This document shows positions 1 to 11,458 of a DNA stretch of 64,000 nt, piece after piece. The stretch spans positions 1,023,924-1,087,923 of the forward strand of contig ONZQ02000014.1 in assembly GCA_900312665.1 (NCBI GenBank). The letters are read 5' to 3'. A model generated the notes under the pieces. The model did not search any database and was not told the origin of the DNA. It saw nothing but the letters and a program-made list of their open reading frames with translations. This DNA is from Cephalotrichum gorgonifer. Its lineage: Eukaryota > Ascomycota > Sordariomycetes > Microascales > Microascaceae. The first letter of the stretch is position 1; each line of letters starts with the position of its first letter. The translations under genes and the position numbers were made by a program.

Positions 1-1720
1 ACCCGGGAAAGGGTAGATACAGCCCCACCACGAGGGAACATTCAACTGTCGCTGGGGAGGTAAACATGCGGGGAAATGATACCATCCCTCGATAAACTCT
101 AGCCCCCTTAGGACCCAGTCTTGAAGGTATCGCAAGAGCAAAAGAAACCTACATGTACGAGCAAGCACACAAGCGACATGATCTACACCCCCGATGGACC
201 ATGTGCGAGTGTTTATACTACGGAAGAAGATAGGATCATCGACAATAGAGTTATCATTTATTAATCGCCGTACCTTAATCCTTCGGTTACATTCCGTTGG
301 AACGAATTGTGCCCATCTATTAATATCGAGACAGGTGACAGCTGCTCGGTACAGAGTTGTACGATTGACGGCGCTGATCCCACATTCGACGACGAGCCAC
401 CATCCACTTGCCTAAGTTACACTCCTTCCACTTGACTGGCTCGCCTGTCGACTCTCGCTGGAGCCTGTCAGCGTCTTCACGCCCTTCGGCACTAGCACTT
501 ATGGAGTCGCACCGCAGATGAGGTGGGATCACAAGTCCATGTTGCGAGGGATGGAAGGCCAAAGTGGATAGCTCTGCTCTACTTGTAGGAGTGACAAATT
601 TGGTGATGATCGCCCGGCTAGCCCCAGTACGAGCACTTGTAAGCTCTTCTTCATCCTCACCGACCTGGTAATTGCCGGGTGTCCTCGGATGTCAAATGGA
701 CGAGGTAGCATTGTAATGCAACATCAATTGCTTTGGGACCTCGCGACTGCAATATCCGCACCAGTCCAGATGACGATCTACTGTAACCCAGTGCGTCTTC
801 CGTTCCACCCCCCCTCTGCTGCAGGTACCAGCATGTTATCTCGATTCGCTGCTTTGCGTCGTTGGTAATTAGGAGAGTGACTCCGGGGTCAATGGCTAGA
901 TGGCAATGACGTGGTGGAATATGCCCAGGCCGTCGGGTCTTCTGACCCAAACCAGGTAAGAGGTGACAGCTGTAAGCAGTTCCGCATTAACTACCAAGCG
1001 TATGTTGTATTATAACGCCCCCAGCGACGATGCGTGGTGCTCGAGCGGCTATATTGTAAGGTTTGCATGTCAAATGATCCACGAACCATGTAAGCCGGGT
1101 CAAGCGGGTCCGATAATACCAATTCTACCGCACCAATACAACCCCAGCAGATCTCCACTCTTGTGAGTACGACATGCTCGATTATCCAAAATGAAAGCAC
1201 GGGTCGTATCCCCATGGGGCCAAGAAACATTCCCCGCTCCGTCGAATCACGTCTACTTGAATGACGATCGACCGACCCCATCGGGATACCCGTCGTCACT
1301 CCCGCACTTCCCCATACCCCGACAGCCGCTCCAATTGTCTAACGTCCCTGCCCCTTGGCAGCTCCGCTTATTGCCCGATCCGCTCTGGCAGGCGGTCGGA
1401 TAAAGCTGGGGAGGGAGGAATAACATTAGCGCGATACTTGAATGGTTCACCTCGTCTTCCCCGGAACCAGGAGTCCTCTGTGCCGAGGACTGAAGCCGAA
1501 TCTAACAGGGTCGCCAACAGTCCGGGCCGGTGGTTAAGGTAGTATAGCAATGGGCGGAGCAGTGTAGCACTGTAGATAGCTCGTGATTGGAAAAAAGAAC
1601 TAAGCTGCCTGTCCCTATAAAGGCTATTAATATTCCCTAAGTTTGCTGCTCCTTCTTTTTCATGCAGCTTAGCTAGCGCAGATCTTTCTTCTTACAAGGC
1701 ACGCGAAACCCGTCGCAGCC
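1..1720. other. Gene-free stretch upstream of the arabinofuranosidase
   Basis: Only short open frames with no recognisable domain occur here, and I see no tRNA, transposon ends or long repeats. A TATAAAGG element at about 1616-1623 lies roughly 100 bp before the arabinofuranosidase start codon and is the only plausible core-promoter element. Confidence 0.5.
1616..1623 (+). promoter_or_regulatory. TATA-like element of the GH51 gene
   Basis: TATAAAGG lies about 100 bp upstream of the GH51 start codon, a usual distance for a fungal TATA box. Assigned from position and consensus only. Confidence 0.35.
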
Positions 1721-4142
1721 ATGGTTTTTCTGAGATCCGCAGCTTTGATCGCTGCGTGTGCAGTTTCTCTCGTGTCCGCAGTTGACATCTCCGTCCAAGC
1801 CACGGGAGGTAACAAGACCAGGGCCTATCAATATGGGTTCCTGCACGAGGTTGGTGATCTCCAGACCCATGGGGAGCGAGCGACACTTGTTCCCACCACA
1901 CCGATTTTCGGACGGATTGGACTAACCGGTAACAAATAGGACATTAACAACTCGGGTGACGGCGGCCTCTACGCCGAGCTGATCCGCAACCGTGCCTTCC
2001 AGTATGGCGAGAAGTTCCCCGCCTCCCTGGAAGCCTGGTTCCCGGTCAACGGCGCCAATATCAGCATCAGCCACCCCAAGCCCGCTCTGTCTGACGAGTT
2101 GCCCGCCGCCATTAATGTCAAGTCGAGCGGTAAGCGTGGGGGGCAAATCGGCTTCGCCAATGAGGGTTACTGGGGGATCAACGTCAAAAAGCAGAAGTAC
2201 AGCGGCTCGTTCTGGGTGAAGGGAACGTACAAGGGCCAGTTCACGGCGTCCCTACAGTCCGCGCTGACGGACGAGGTCTTCGCGTCCACGAAGATCAAGT
2301 CAAAGGCCGTGGCCGATGAGTGGGTGGAGCACAAACTTGAGCTCATCCCTAAGAAGGATGCGCCGAACAGCAACAACACCTTCGCCATCACGTTCAATGC
2401 CGCCGGTGCCAAGGACGGCTCGCTCGACTTCAACCTGATTAGTCTCTTCCCCCCGACTTACAAGGGAAGGAAGAACGGAATGCGGATCGACATTGCGGAG
2501 GCGCTCGAGGAGTTGCACCCTGTAAGGCTTCTCTCATTGATACCGCGCTTTCTCCGTAACCAACTAACACTAGATGACAATAGACTTTCTTCCGGTTCCC
2601 CGGAGGCAACATGCTGGAGGGAGATAACATCGATAACTGGTGGGACTGGAAGGATACCCTGGGTCCCCTCAGGCATCGCAAGGGATTCCAGAACACTTGG
2701 GGTTACCAGATGACCAACGGCTTCGGCCTCTTGGAGTACCTCGAGTTTGCTGAGGATATGAACATGGAAATGAGTAAGCGGCTTTCCTACCAACGGAAAT
2801 ACATTCGATCATCGGACTAACGCTAGGTGCCCACTAGTTCTCGGAGTCTACAGCGGCCTCTCCCTCGACGGAAACGTTGTCCCTGAGGACGAGCTCCAGC
2901 CCTGGATTGATGACGCGCTGAACCAAATTGAGTTCGTTCGCGGAGATGCTAACTCCACCTGGGGCTCCAAGCGCGCGGAGCTCGGCCACCCGGAGCCCTT
3001 CAAGCTCGAATTTGTCGAGATTGGAAACGAGGAGTGGCTCGCGGGCTACCCACACGGGTGGGAGACCTACAAGCAGTATCGTCTCCCGATGTTCATGGAC
3101 GCCATCCGGGCCGCGTACCCCGACATCAACATTATCGCGTCCGGCTCCGTCTTCGACCAAAACGGGATCGATATCCCCGAGCCCGCTATCGGCGACTATC
3201 ACCCGTACAGGAAGCCCGATAACTTCTTGGAAGAGTTTAACCTGTTTGACAATGTCGCGACTCCCCACATCATTGGTAAGCTTCTCTATTATCCTCCTCC
3301 AGCTAGCCTTACGTCGAGTCCCGGTCTGGTGTTTGAGATATATACAATGGCTAACCGCCTTTCATCGCAGGCGAGGTCTCCTCAACTCACGTTAACGGCG
3401 GCATCGGCTGGGAAGGCCAGCTCGCGAAGTGGCCGTGGTGGATCGGCTCCGTTGGTGGTGCTATCGGCTTGATCAGCTACGAGCGTAACGCTGACCGCAT
3501 CCTCGGAATCCTTTATGTTCGTTCTCCTCCCGACCATGAGCGGGTTATTCGGTTGCCCTTGCAGTACTAATATGCCTCGCACATTCAGGCTCCTATTCTC
3601 CGGAACTTGGAGAGGTCCCAGTGGGACATTACTATCCTTCAGCACGCGGCTGACCCAGCTCTCACGACCAGGTCCACTGACTGGTACATTTGGGAGGTAA
3701 GGTGCCCCAATAAACACCCTACCCCCTTTTCACATTCAATAATGTCCTCGTGCTCACTTCCTTCGTCTAGCTCATGGCGGCCCACCCCATCATCGAAACC
3801 CTCCCCGTGAAGGGCGAGCTAGATCCCCTCTTCTTCGTGGCCGGCAAGACGAAGCAGGACTCCCTCGTCTGGAAGGGCGCCTGCTACAACACTACTGAGC
3901 ACGCTAACGTCCCGGTCACCGTCTCCTTTGAGGGTGTGGCTGCGGGTACGCAGGCCGAGCTGACTCTCCTCACCGGGCCCAAGGATCCCTACGGGTATAA
4001 TGACCCGAAGACAGGTATCAATGTCGTTGAGACGACGAAGACGATTCTTGAGGCCGGTGAGGATGGTGAGTTCGAGTTTGAGATGCCGGAGCTCAGTGTG
4101 GCGGTTTTGGATACCTACTTTGAGGATACCTATTCTGAGTAA
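1721..4142 (+). CDS. abfA: Secreted GH51 alpha-L-arabinofuranosidase
   Basis: Releases terminal arabinofuranose from arabinan and arabinoxylan outside the cell. Seven exons join in frame: 1721-1849, 1940-2521, 2584-2773, 2838-3275, 3371-3516, 3589-3696, 3771-4142, giving 654 aa, normal for fungal A-type GH51. An N-terminal signal peptide (about 20 aa) is followed by HEDINNSGDGGLYAEL, a GH51 hallmark. The catalytic half has FRFPGGN, the acid/base motif EIGNEEW (Glu about 365) and the nucleophile in HIIGEVSS (Glu about 448). The C-terminal beta-sandwich ends in FEMPELSVAVLDTYF. Introns 1 and 5 use non-standard donors GTTGGT and GTTCGT. The exon 3/4 junction is the least certain: the first AG (2826) would create a stop, so I used the AG at 2837. 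A poly(A)-like AATAAA lies at 4221. The family call is firm; A-type is inferred from length and layout. Confidence 0.93.
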
Positions 4143-5014
4143 TGGGAGAGACCAAGGCAGCGTATGTAGAGGGTTGATAGGTTGAGACGTTTACATAACG
4201 GTATCACGAGATATGTAATGAATAAAACGCCTCTTCTTAAGCCTATTTGGTTTCTGCAACCTTTGAGAACAGCTGTGTAACCAGTTCGAGCGACAGGGGC
4301 AAACGCTATAATTCTGTCTAATCCCGAGCGGAGGGTACCACGTTTGGGCAGGGGTAAATAGAGTACAGATGCCTACCTTGCAACTGCATACCTAACCCTC
4401 GACCAGTATATAGTGCATTTATTCTGGTCTGTCCTTAATTTACGTGGCCGTCACGGTGCCTCGTAAGCAATCCTGAGGGATATACCGATTATTGGTGTCA
4501 AAGCTAGGAAGGTAGATTTCAAGCGTACGCCCTCTTCAGCCTGGCCCGCTCCTCTCGCTTTTGCAAACACGGGGGTGGAGGGCTGCAGATAGAACTCATG
4601 TCTAAGTGGGTTTATGACTCGCTACACATCGTGGCTACGTAGCCTCCCGTATTTAATGCAGGGAGTTCACCGACACCGTGTAAGCATAACCATTTCCCTA
4701 TCTAAGCTGTGATGGAATGCGTAGAAAGCAGTGGAGCTCTCCCATCAAGTTCCGCGTTCCTACATGAATGAGGCCGCCACCTTCCGAATCCAGCGGAAGA
4801 TGGAACGTGCTTCGCACGACAAGGTGGGCATCCATCACTGCTCACCTACTTAGAGTAAGCAGCTTTTGCCACAGGTATGCAGTCATATAAGTCTCGTGTA
4901 TTCCCACCATGGACTAATGGGATAAGCCACCAGCACCAGTACTTGAAACATACCCTACGTCTTCAAGCAAAATCCTACAGGACCATTACCATTACATCCC
5001 CAGAGCATAAAATC
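4143..5014. other. Intergenic, no gene seen
   Basis: Contains the 3' flank of the GH51 gene, with AATAAA at 4221-4226, and the upstream region of a candidate small secreted protein. No domain-bearing frame or repeat was found. Confidence 0.4.
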
Positions 5015-5400
5015 ATGAAATCACTTCTTGCTCTCGTTAGCGTCATCGTGCTTGCCGCCACCTCAGTGGGCTCCGAAAACCTTGCTCAGGAGCAATACAT
5101 ACTCACGAATCACCTCACACCTAGCAACCACCCGTGTCAAGTGAGCGGTCCCATGCCCTCGCTCACCGGGAAGACGACTCGACCGAAGAATGCGACCTAT
5201 CAGGCATGAATGTGCACGCTGAGGCCATTAAAGCCCAGGTTTTCAGTGATACTCCTGGGTGCAAGGATCATGGTGGACATAGCTCCTCGGAGGTGGAGAG
5301 GCGGGGTCACTCCGATGATGCGGCCAATAAGTGGATCCAGTACAGAGAAGCTGGAGCAGTTATCGAGAGATATACGGGATTATATGGGGGTCGCTCCTGA
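5015..5400 (+). CDS. Candidate small secreted protein
   Basis: The frame opens with a convincing signal peptide (MKSLLALVSVIVLAATS). Read without splicing it stops at 5207-5209 after 64 aa. If an intron 5066-5124 (donor GTGGGC, acceptor CCTAG) is removed, the signal peptide joins in phase to a second frame ending at 5400, giving about 109 aa. That tail is hydrophilic, rich in Glu, His and Ser, with two cysteines (EECD and PGCKD). I recognise no family. The donor is weak, so both forms remain possible. It sits between a secreted glycosidase and a secreted SOD-like protein, which suits an extracellular product. The existence of a gene is inferred only from the signal peptide and the in-phase splice. 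Confidence 0.35.
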
Positions 5401-7053
5401 GCTTGGGCCACGAGGAGCGGCGATTACAGCAGTCTATTCTATCGTTTTTCTAGTAGTCTGGTGCTATAGTTAAGCACCGCAAAGGTTTTTCTCGAATGGT
5501 AGCCGTGTTATGTACCAGGTCCGGAAGACATTACACCACTAGGACGGGGAGATCATATTGACAGATCTAGAGCTGGTATTGGTTTTTGGTATTTGTTGTC
5601 GGTGAAAGACTACCGCTCCCGCCGTACATGACCCCCTTCCATAAGATCCTCAGGGCCCATCTCGCAGTGACAACGGGAGACGAGACCAAGGGAAAGGTCC
5701 ACCCTTACCATTCATAGTTCCTGCTCCATGTAGACCTAATATTCACCATGGTCCCAGTGTATAAGTTTGCTGATATATGCCAATATGTTTGGTAAGTCCA
5801 ATGCAAAGAGCATCATGGAAATCATGTAGTTCCATAGACTAGTTGCTTGGTAGGAGATACTTTCTACTACTAATTGAGATACCAGCACCAGGACAAATCA
5901 ACGTTTGGGACGTCCAGCCGCTTCACGGTCTTGTTATCTCATGGAATCGGGCGTTTTGGTGACACCGAGTCAAAAGCCGGTTGCAACAATTTCCGCTTCT
6001 ATTCCGAGGCTTTTGTGTGCTTAACCGGGGCGAATCCGCGGGCACCAATAGAAAAGACCACAGATAGGAACAGGCCCAATGAACGTCACGCCATTGGTAT
6101 TCTTGTATTGAGCCGGATCCCGGACCGGCCGGTGGCCTCGGTATACCACTATTCGCTTGTTAATATGGGATGCCGTCTTGCGCCAACTTAGTTCTCCTTG
6201 ACCTCCCGAGATCAACAGCTGCCGTTCGTATTCGTTATTTACTTCGCCTCCTCCTAGGCATAGAATATTACGGTATCCTGAACATCTTCTCATCTTCCTG
6301 GCACATAACAGACACAACGGCTATCCCGTGGTTGCACTACAGTCCTTCAATTCGTCCAACGCGACCTTCGGCTAAAGCCAAGAGTACGCCGATCTCGCCC
6401 TCTGTTGAATATCAGAGAATCCAGGGAATCCAAACTCGATTCAAGGATTAAAACATCGGGAAATATTCCACCTTCAGATCATACCCCCTACTCCCGCTGC
6501 CGATCGACCCCGCCCGCAGATCCGGTGCGGCGGGAGATAATAAACAGGGCCCTCTATATTGATGTGCCTAAGCGTTGTTAAGACGGCATATGCGCCGTCT
6601 TTTACCCGTTGGCTCTTTTGTTGCCTAGTTTCGGGCCGTCAGATAACCCTTTTCGGGCCTTGGCATTCATGGCTGGTATGGATTTTGCCGCAAACCTATG
6701 CCTTGGCCATTTCCTATTACAGATAGCCGCGGAGAGTTCGTATTGCTGGGAGCAGAAGGCGTGGGCGGCAGTGTTCTCATTTACCGTCTTCGGTCTCAAA
6801 GCTCCATCCCCGTAGATTGTTCCCGTATATTGACCCGTAGATTAAATCTAATTAGAACTAGTGCGATGGTACCTTGCATCTCAGAAGCTTGGAGTTGGGC
6901 GCCCATACCCCTCCCGGATGACAATTCCTATATCATGAGGCACCCCGCCCCTGCTGCTTGGGGGAGCTGTCCGAAGCCTGAGAGTTCTCCTTCGCACTAG
7001 TCCAGTCGATCTCCACCACACTCTTTATAATACGCCCACCAAAAAGCGCGATA
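5401..7053. other. Intergenic, no gene seen
   Basis: Only short frames without domains. The one notable structure is a perfect hairpin at 6580-6601 followed by a short T run, listed separately. Confidence 0.4.
6580..6601. repeat. Perfect inverted repeat, 8-bp arms
   Basis: Arms AAGACGGC and GCCGTCTT are separated by ATATGC, and the right arm runs into TTTT. The form resembles an intrinsic terminator, but no RNA gene ends here that I can see. Function unknown. Confidence 0.6.
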
Positions 7054-8116
7054 ATGAGGACTACGTACGCTCTCCTCGCCGCTGCCGCCGGCGCCCTGGC
7101 ACAGAGCACCAGGGCTGACGAGGTGGTCGATAACCCGGCCGGCGCCCGCTACATCGCCCGCTTCGAGACCGACCTCTACATCTCCGGCCGCGTTCTCGTG
7201 GGCTCCGACCCGTTCGGCATTGGCGCCAGTTACCATGTTCAACTGAGCGGACTTCCTGACAATAACGGGCCATTCAGTACGCGCCCCCTTTTTGCTACCT
7301 GACTAATAACATTGGTGTGTAAGACTAACATATTTATTCCTTAGAGTACCACATTCACCAGTTGCCCGTGCCAGCTAGCGGCAACTGCACGGAGACTGGG
7401 GGCCACCTTGACCCCTTTGGAAGGACGGACGACCCCGCTTGCGACGAAGAGGAGCCGCAGACGTGTGAGGTGGGAGATTTGTCGGGGAAGCACGGTCCGT
7501 TGCAAGGCAGTGCGGACGACATAAGGTAAGCTATTCTCCCATTGTGTTTCGGCCTTTAGTGGCGGCGATGCGCCTCGGGGTCTCTGCGTCTTTCATACCG
7601 TTCTTCTCCTCTCGGAAGACCTTGCTCCAAGTCGTCCGAGCCGTGACGAAGTCATATATAGACACAAAGACTGACACTCATCCTAGCTTCCTTGACTTGT
7701 ACACCTCTCTCAACCCCGAGTCCCGCGCATTCATCGGCAATAGGAGCGTCGTCATCCACGGAGATGATGGCACCCGGCTCGCCTGTGCTAACTTCCAACT
7801 GGTTCCTGATGAGACTCAGGTTGAGCCAACTCCCGTTGAGACACCCGACGAGGAAGAGGAGGAAACTCCCGTTGAGACGCCTGTTGAAGAAACTCCTGTC
7901 GAGACTACTACTCCTCCTGCCGAAACTACTACTCCCCCCGCTGAGACGACTGCTCCCGAAGAGCCCGAGGACGATGAGTGTGAAGCTGAGGAGGAAGACG
8001 AGGTTATTGAAACTCCAGATACTCCGGCCGAGGAAGCACCTGTCGAGGAGGCACCCGTCGAGGAGGCACCCGTCGAAGAAGAAGATCCCGTCATTGAGAC
8101 GCCAACTAGCCCATAA
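7054..8116 (+). CDS. Secreted Cu-only superoxide dismutase-like protein with acidic repeat tail
   Basis: Probably dismutates extracellular superoxide at the cell surface. Three exons (7054-7276, 7345-7525, 7687-8116) give 277 aa. A signal peptide (about residues 1-21) precedes an SOD_Cu fold: the Cu-ligand pair in KYHIHQ, a further His in GGHLDPFGR, and the last ligand in SVVIHGDDGTRLAC. The zinc-loop region is replaced by an acidic Cys-containing loop, as in Candida Sod5-type Cu-only enzymes. The final 90 or so residues are Pro/Glu/Thr repeats (VETP, TTPPAE, VEEAP). Surface relatives usually end with a hydrophobic GPI signal. This model stops at PTSP without one, so it is either secreted free or has a missed 3' exon. 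Substrate is inferred from family. Confidence 0.82.
8020..8090 (+). repeat. In-frame VEEAP tandem repeat in the SOD-like tail
   Basis: An imperfect 15-bp unit coding VEEAP (gtcgaggaggcaccc type) repeats about three times near 8040-8080, followed by VEEED. Copies differ mainly at third positions. Confidence 0.6.
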
Positions 8117-8910
8117 GGGACATGCATTGTCTTTGGCAATAGCACCCGCCCTTCCGTTCCAGTATAATGTCGCTACATTAGGTACCTATATTAAATACTT
8201 ATCACCGCAAGTCTTAGCCCCTTAATGGGGCACATTCTTGCTTTCATGTTCTTCCTATCTATTACACCAAAGCCATCGCCAACCTGCTTTGCCAGGTAGG
8301 CCCTGACCTTAGATAACATCAATCGTACTACCAATGAGTGCTTATTCTACGCTCCTAGACCTAGTAGTATGAGATAAAATACGACAAATAGGATACATCG
8401 CATCACTGAGCTAAACTCATGCAGATGGTATTTAGAGAGCGCAAGGCAATCTATCGATTCGTCCGGATATGTCCGGAGAAGAATATCGTTGGCATACAAT
8501 CGCCAGTCAGATCTGTCTACGGAACGGAGGTAAAACGTAGCATAATCCCAGTCCTCCGGGTACCACCTGCGCCTTCCCAGTCAATGACAGGGCGCTTTCC
8601 ATGTCTTTGTGAGCGTCTGGTCAATTTTCCGAAGCTAAGGGCTCATGGATTGCGTTCTAGGAGTCTTCCTTCCCTTCGCATGTCTAAGAACAGCAGCCGC
8701 GTCTCGAATTGGCGGGTAAACATTAAAGCGGGTAAAGCTGGCCAGTCCCATCTTTCATGTTGGGCCATGCACTGCCCCACTCCTCGACTCCACTAGCCCG
8801 CCGACTCACTCACTACCAACTGGTTGGTCTGCAAACTTTTCTGAAGAGTTGTAGTGAGCTTCAAGAATCCCACAACCGGACTCCAAACTCCAACAAAAAG
8901 GACTATTCCC
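8117..8910. other. Intergenic, no gene seen
   Basis: Lies between the SOD-like gene and tRNA-Lys. A 125-codon open frame at 8419-8796 has no signal peptide or motif I can recognise, and I treat it as chance. Confidence 0.4.
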
Positions 8911-8983
8911 GCCCGGTTAGCTCAATCGGTAGAGCGTCAGACTCTTAATCTGAAGGCTGCGGGTTCGACCCCCGCATTGGGCT
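8911..8983 (+). tRNA. tRNA-Lys(CTT)
   Basis: A 73-nt cloverleaf without intron. The acceptor stem GCCCGGT pairs with ATTGGGC using two G-U pairs. The D-arm TTAGCTCAATCGGTAGAGC carries the A box. The anticodon stem TCAGA/TCTGA holds loop CTCTTAA with anticodon CTT. The T-arm GGGTTCGACCCC carries the B box. The discriminator is T as written and no CCA is encoded, as expected for a nuclear gene. Confidence 0.96.
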
Positions 8984-9025
8984 CAATTCCCAGTGCACCC
9001 GATATCAAACTCGGGTACTGCCAAC

Positions 9026-9032
9026 TTTTTTT
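9026..9032 (+). terminator. Possible Pol III terminator of tRNA-Lys
   Basis: A run of seven T is the first T4-or-longer tract downstream of the tRNA, 43 nt past its 3' end. Confidence 0.4.
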
Positions 9033-9197
9033 GGCCGTATATTCCTTTTTTTGTATAATCCATCTTCTTCTTAGCCTTTATCCCTTCCCCCATGCCATGC
9101 TCGTACTCCTCCTACCCGAGTTTGAGGTCCGGTTCCCTCAGCCTGAATCAGACATCCACGCAGTTGCCGGCGTTCATACATGCGCTCATGGTCTGGA

Positions 9198-9390
9198 CTA
9201 AGATGTTGACTTGGTGGGGCTCCAATGTTCAGGGATCTTCATGAGGCTTTCCTCAGCGAAGTCGAGTGCGGTCTTGAGGCCAAAGATTCCAAGGCCATTT
9301 GCGTAGAAGATTTCTGCCTTGATGTACTTCGCAGCTCCAACTGTCTGAGTGTTCTGCGTAGAGTGTTTTTGGACCGACTATTGGTAAGTA
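9198..9390 (-). pseudogene. Orphan C-terminal exon, gene relic or unfinished gene
   Basis: On the minus strand an open frame without its own start follows an acceptor-like AATAG near 9390 and runs to TAG at 9198-9200, about 63 codons. Codons end mainly in C or G as in neighbouring genes. The peptide has a coherent amphipathic core (AAKYIKAEIFYANGLGIF, then GLKTALDFAEESLMKIPEHW). I do not recognise the family. No 5' exons can be placed upstream, because the next minus-strand gene ends at 9586 and the roughly 200 bp between is non-coding. It may be the 3' remnant of a truncated gene. The plus-strand frame over the same DNA looks like its shadow. Confidence 0.35.
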
Positions 9391-9585
9391 AAAGAAACCA
9401 GAGAGAGCTACCTAGATACGTATTAACAACTGTAGTTTATAAAGCATGCCCCTTCCCAATATCGAACATTCCCTTTTATCGTCTCCATCACTGGTCGACC
9501 TTAACCAACTTCTCCGCAAGGCGAAATGAAACTGCTCAGAACTTTCTGTATATTATTCAGTTTTACAGTTGAAACCCTCCTCTTC

Positions 9586-10602
9586 CTAGAAGAAGAAGAA
9601 GAAGCGAGTCCACCTTTGACGATTGCGATATCGTAGCCCTTCACTAACCTCCATCGAGGCCTGCAAGATCCCTCGGAAACTCATTGCATCGGGGCGAATA
9701 TCCCCTAGGTAGCGAAGTACGTCCAAATCTTTAGCTTTTGGAAGGCGAAGTATATATTCGTCATAGGCCTCTTTTGTAATGCTCGCCTCTCGAATTTTCG
9801 GAGTCGAGAGATCAGGTAGAATAAATCTTTGGGGATCCTGTGGCGTCAGTTGTGATTTCTCCCCTTGGGAGTCGTCATTTGCAGTCGACGTATCGTCCAC
9901 GTGTTCGTCTTTGGCGTCTCTTCGTGAGGCTGATAGAGGCGCAGCCGACTGCTGATCGACAGCTCCCGGGACTCTAATTTCTGGTGATTTTGATGGCTCG
10001 TCGGGTAGCATAGATTTCATGTCGTCTAGTCGTCGCATGCTACGAAGCATGTCCGACTGCTCGTGCCGTAGTAGTTTCATCTCCTCAAGTATTGCCGAGA
10101 GCTGACTTATTGAAGTAAGCCGTTAAGTCCAATCAGATTGGCAACGCAGGTGTTGACATACATACCTCTGTAATATCAAGGACTGCTTATAGAGAAGTCT
10201 GGATTTGATCGACTCGATATCTTTCAACCAGAACTTGACATCCTCCATAATTTTAGTGCCCTTCAGCCACTGTAGAGGGGCATCGCGTCGTTGTAGGTCT
10301 ATCAAGGCGAATAGTGTCATGAATATATAGCCGTAGGCTGTACCTAGCAAATGCATGGCCGACATTCCTGTCTGGCTGTCTTGAAAAGGAGTCTGGTATG
10401 TCTGTCTAATAGCCTCGAAGTCTTCAAAATGTCCGACGAGGTCTATTATGGCGTCGTAGCTCCCCATCTGTTCCAACAGTACATGGTTGAGCTGTTGACT
10501 AGCTGCTACTCCTCGTGCGTACGCACCTAGTAGAACCGCAGCAACGAAGGTCAAGATGCCGAGAATATTGGCCGTAACGGAGAGGGGGCTGTCTTCGGCC
10601 AT
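9586..10602 (-). CDS. Uncharacterised fungal membrane protein with coiled coil
   Basis: Two exons, 10602-10166 and 10105-9586, joined across a 60-bp intron (donor GTATGT, acceptor AATAAG), give 318 aa. I chose the ATG at 10602 because its peptide begins MAEDSPLSVTANILGILTF, placing a transmembrane helix (about residues 8-30) at the N-terminus, as in many fungal proteins of unknown function. An upstream in-frame ATG at 10710 would add 36 unlikely residues. A second hydrophobic stretch (GTAYGYIFMTLFALIDL) lies near residue 105. The splice junction creates a helical coiled coil (QLSAILEEMKLLRHEQSDML). A polar, probably disordered linker and a C-terminal helical segment follow. The protein ends in five Phe from a GAA/TTC triplet run. 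Function unknown. Confidence 0.7.
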
Positions 10603-11458
10603 TTTTACTGTTGCGACGTTCTTAAAGTGCTGAGAACGATCAACTGAGAGGGTAACAGCACTGGTCGGGATAGCAGGAGGAGAAATCTCAGAGATGAGAA
10701 AAGGTGGCAAAGCCTTGATTCAGTTCTTAGGGTGGAATTTCAAAATCCAGTTCCTCGATTGATCCCTATGGCCTCACTCAAAGAAAATACAAGTCAGGTT
10801 TGTCAAATGCAAGGGTGAGCGGTAGCTGCCCGATGAAGCATGTTAGGCAGGAACATGACACCAGTATCCCACCACCTACCCAACCGGTATTCATAGATGT
10901 CGTATTATAAAATGGACATTATGGAAACAGATGAAACTCATGGGTTATCCAAATCTGAAGGTCTACAAAGGATGTCATCCCCAGAAAGCACATGGAGAGG
11001 CTTTTCGGCATCAAGGCATAGTTGCCAACTAGCTACAGATACGTCTTAGTCTTGGCGTTTTAAATTTCCAATTACGGCTACCTCTATCAAACAATTCTGA
11101 GCTCGAAAATAACCATCTCCGGAGTTGTCTCCGTCAAAGGCCGTGTGCCGCTTGATGCAAACAGGAGGCGGCCCTCCATTGCAGTCATGTCCGCAGCCAA
11201 CATCGGGCCGTGCCGGGATAACGCTTCCGATGGTCCGGGGTGGGGCCAGTGCGGCCCACAACACCCGAGAATTAGCCATCCCAAATCTTACTCATGCATG
11301 CCAAACCCACCCCACCACCGCCCGGACCAGCCCTTCGCTATAATGTATGCTAATGTACGAACTATTAACAAGCGTTCCATATCTCTCCACCCCAGATCCA
11401 CGCCTCCAATCCATACCAACAACCGACCGCTTATCGGCACGACGATTCGACCGCCGAC
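10603..11458. other. Divergent intergenic region, membrane protein / RagA GTPase
   Basis: About 0.86 kb between two diverging genes, so it should hold both promoters. No TATA box stands out, and only short shadow frames are present. Confidence 0.4.

Noticed and set aside
5134..5400. Independent gene starting at a GTG at 5134
   Set aside because: GTG starts are not expected in a nuclear fungal gene; the frame is better read as exon 2 of the small secreted candidate.
9225..9572. A 115-codon plus-strand frame
   Set aside because: Overlaps the minus-strand orphan exon, which has the better codon bias and a coherent peptide.
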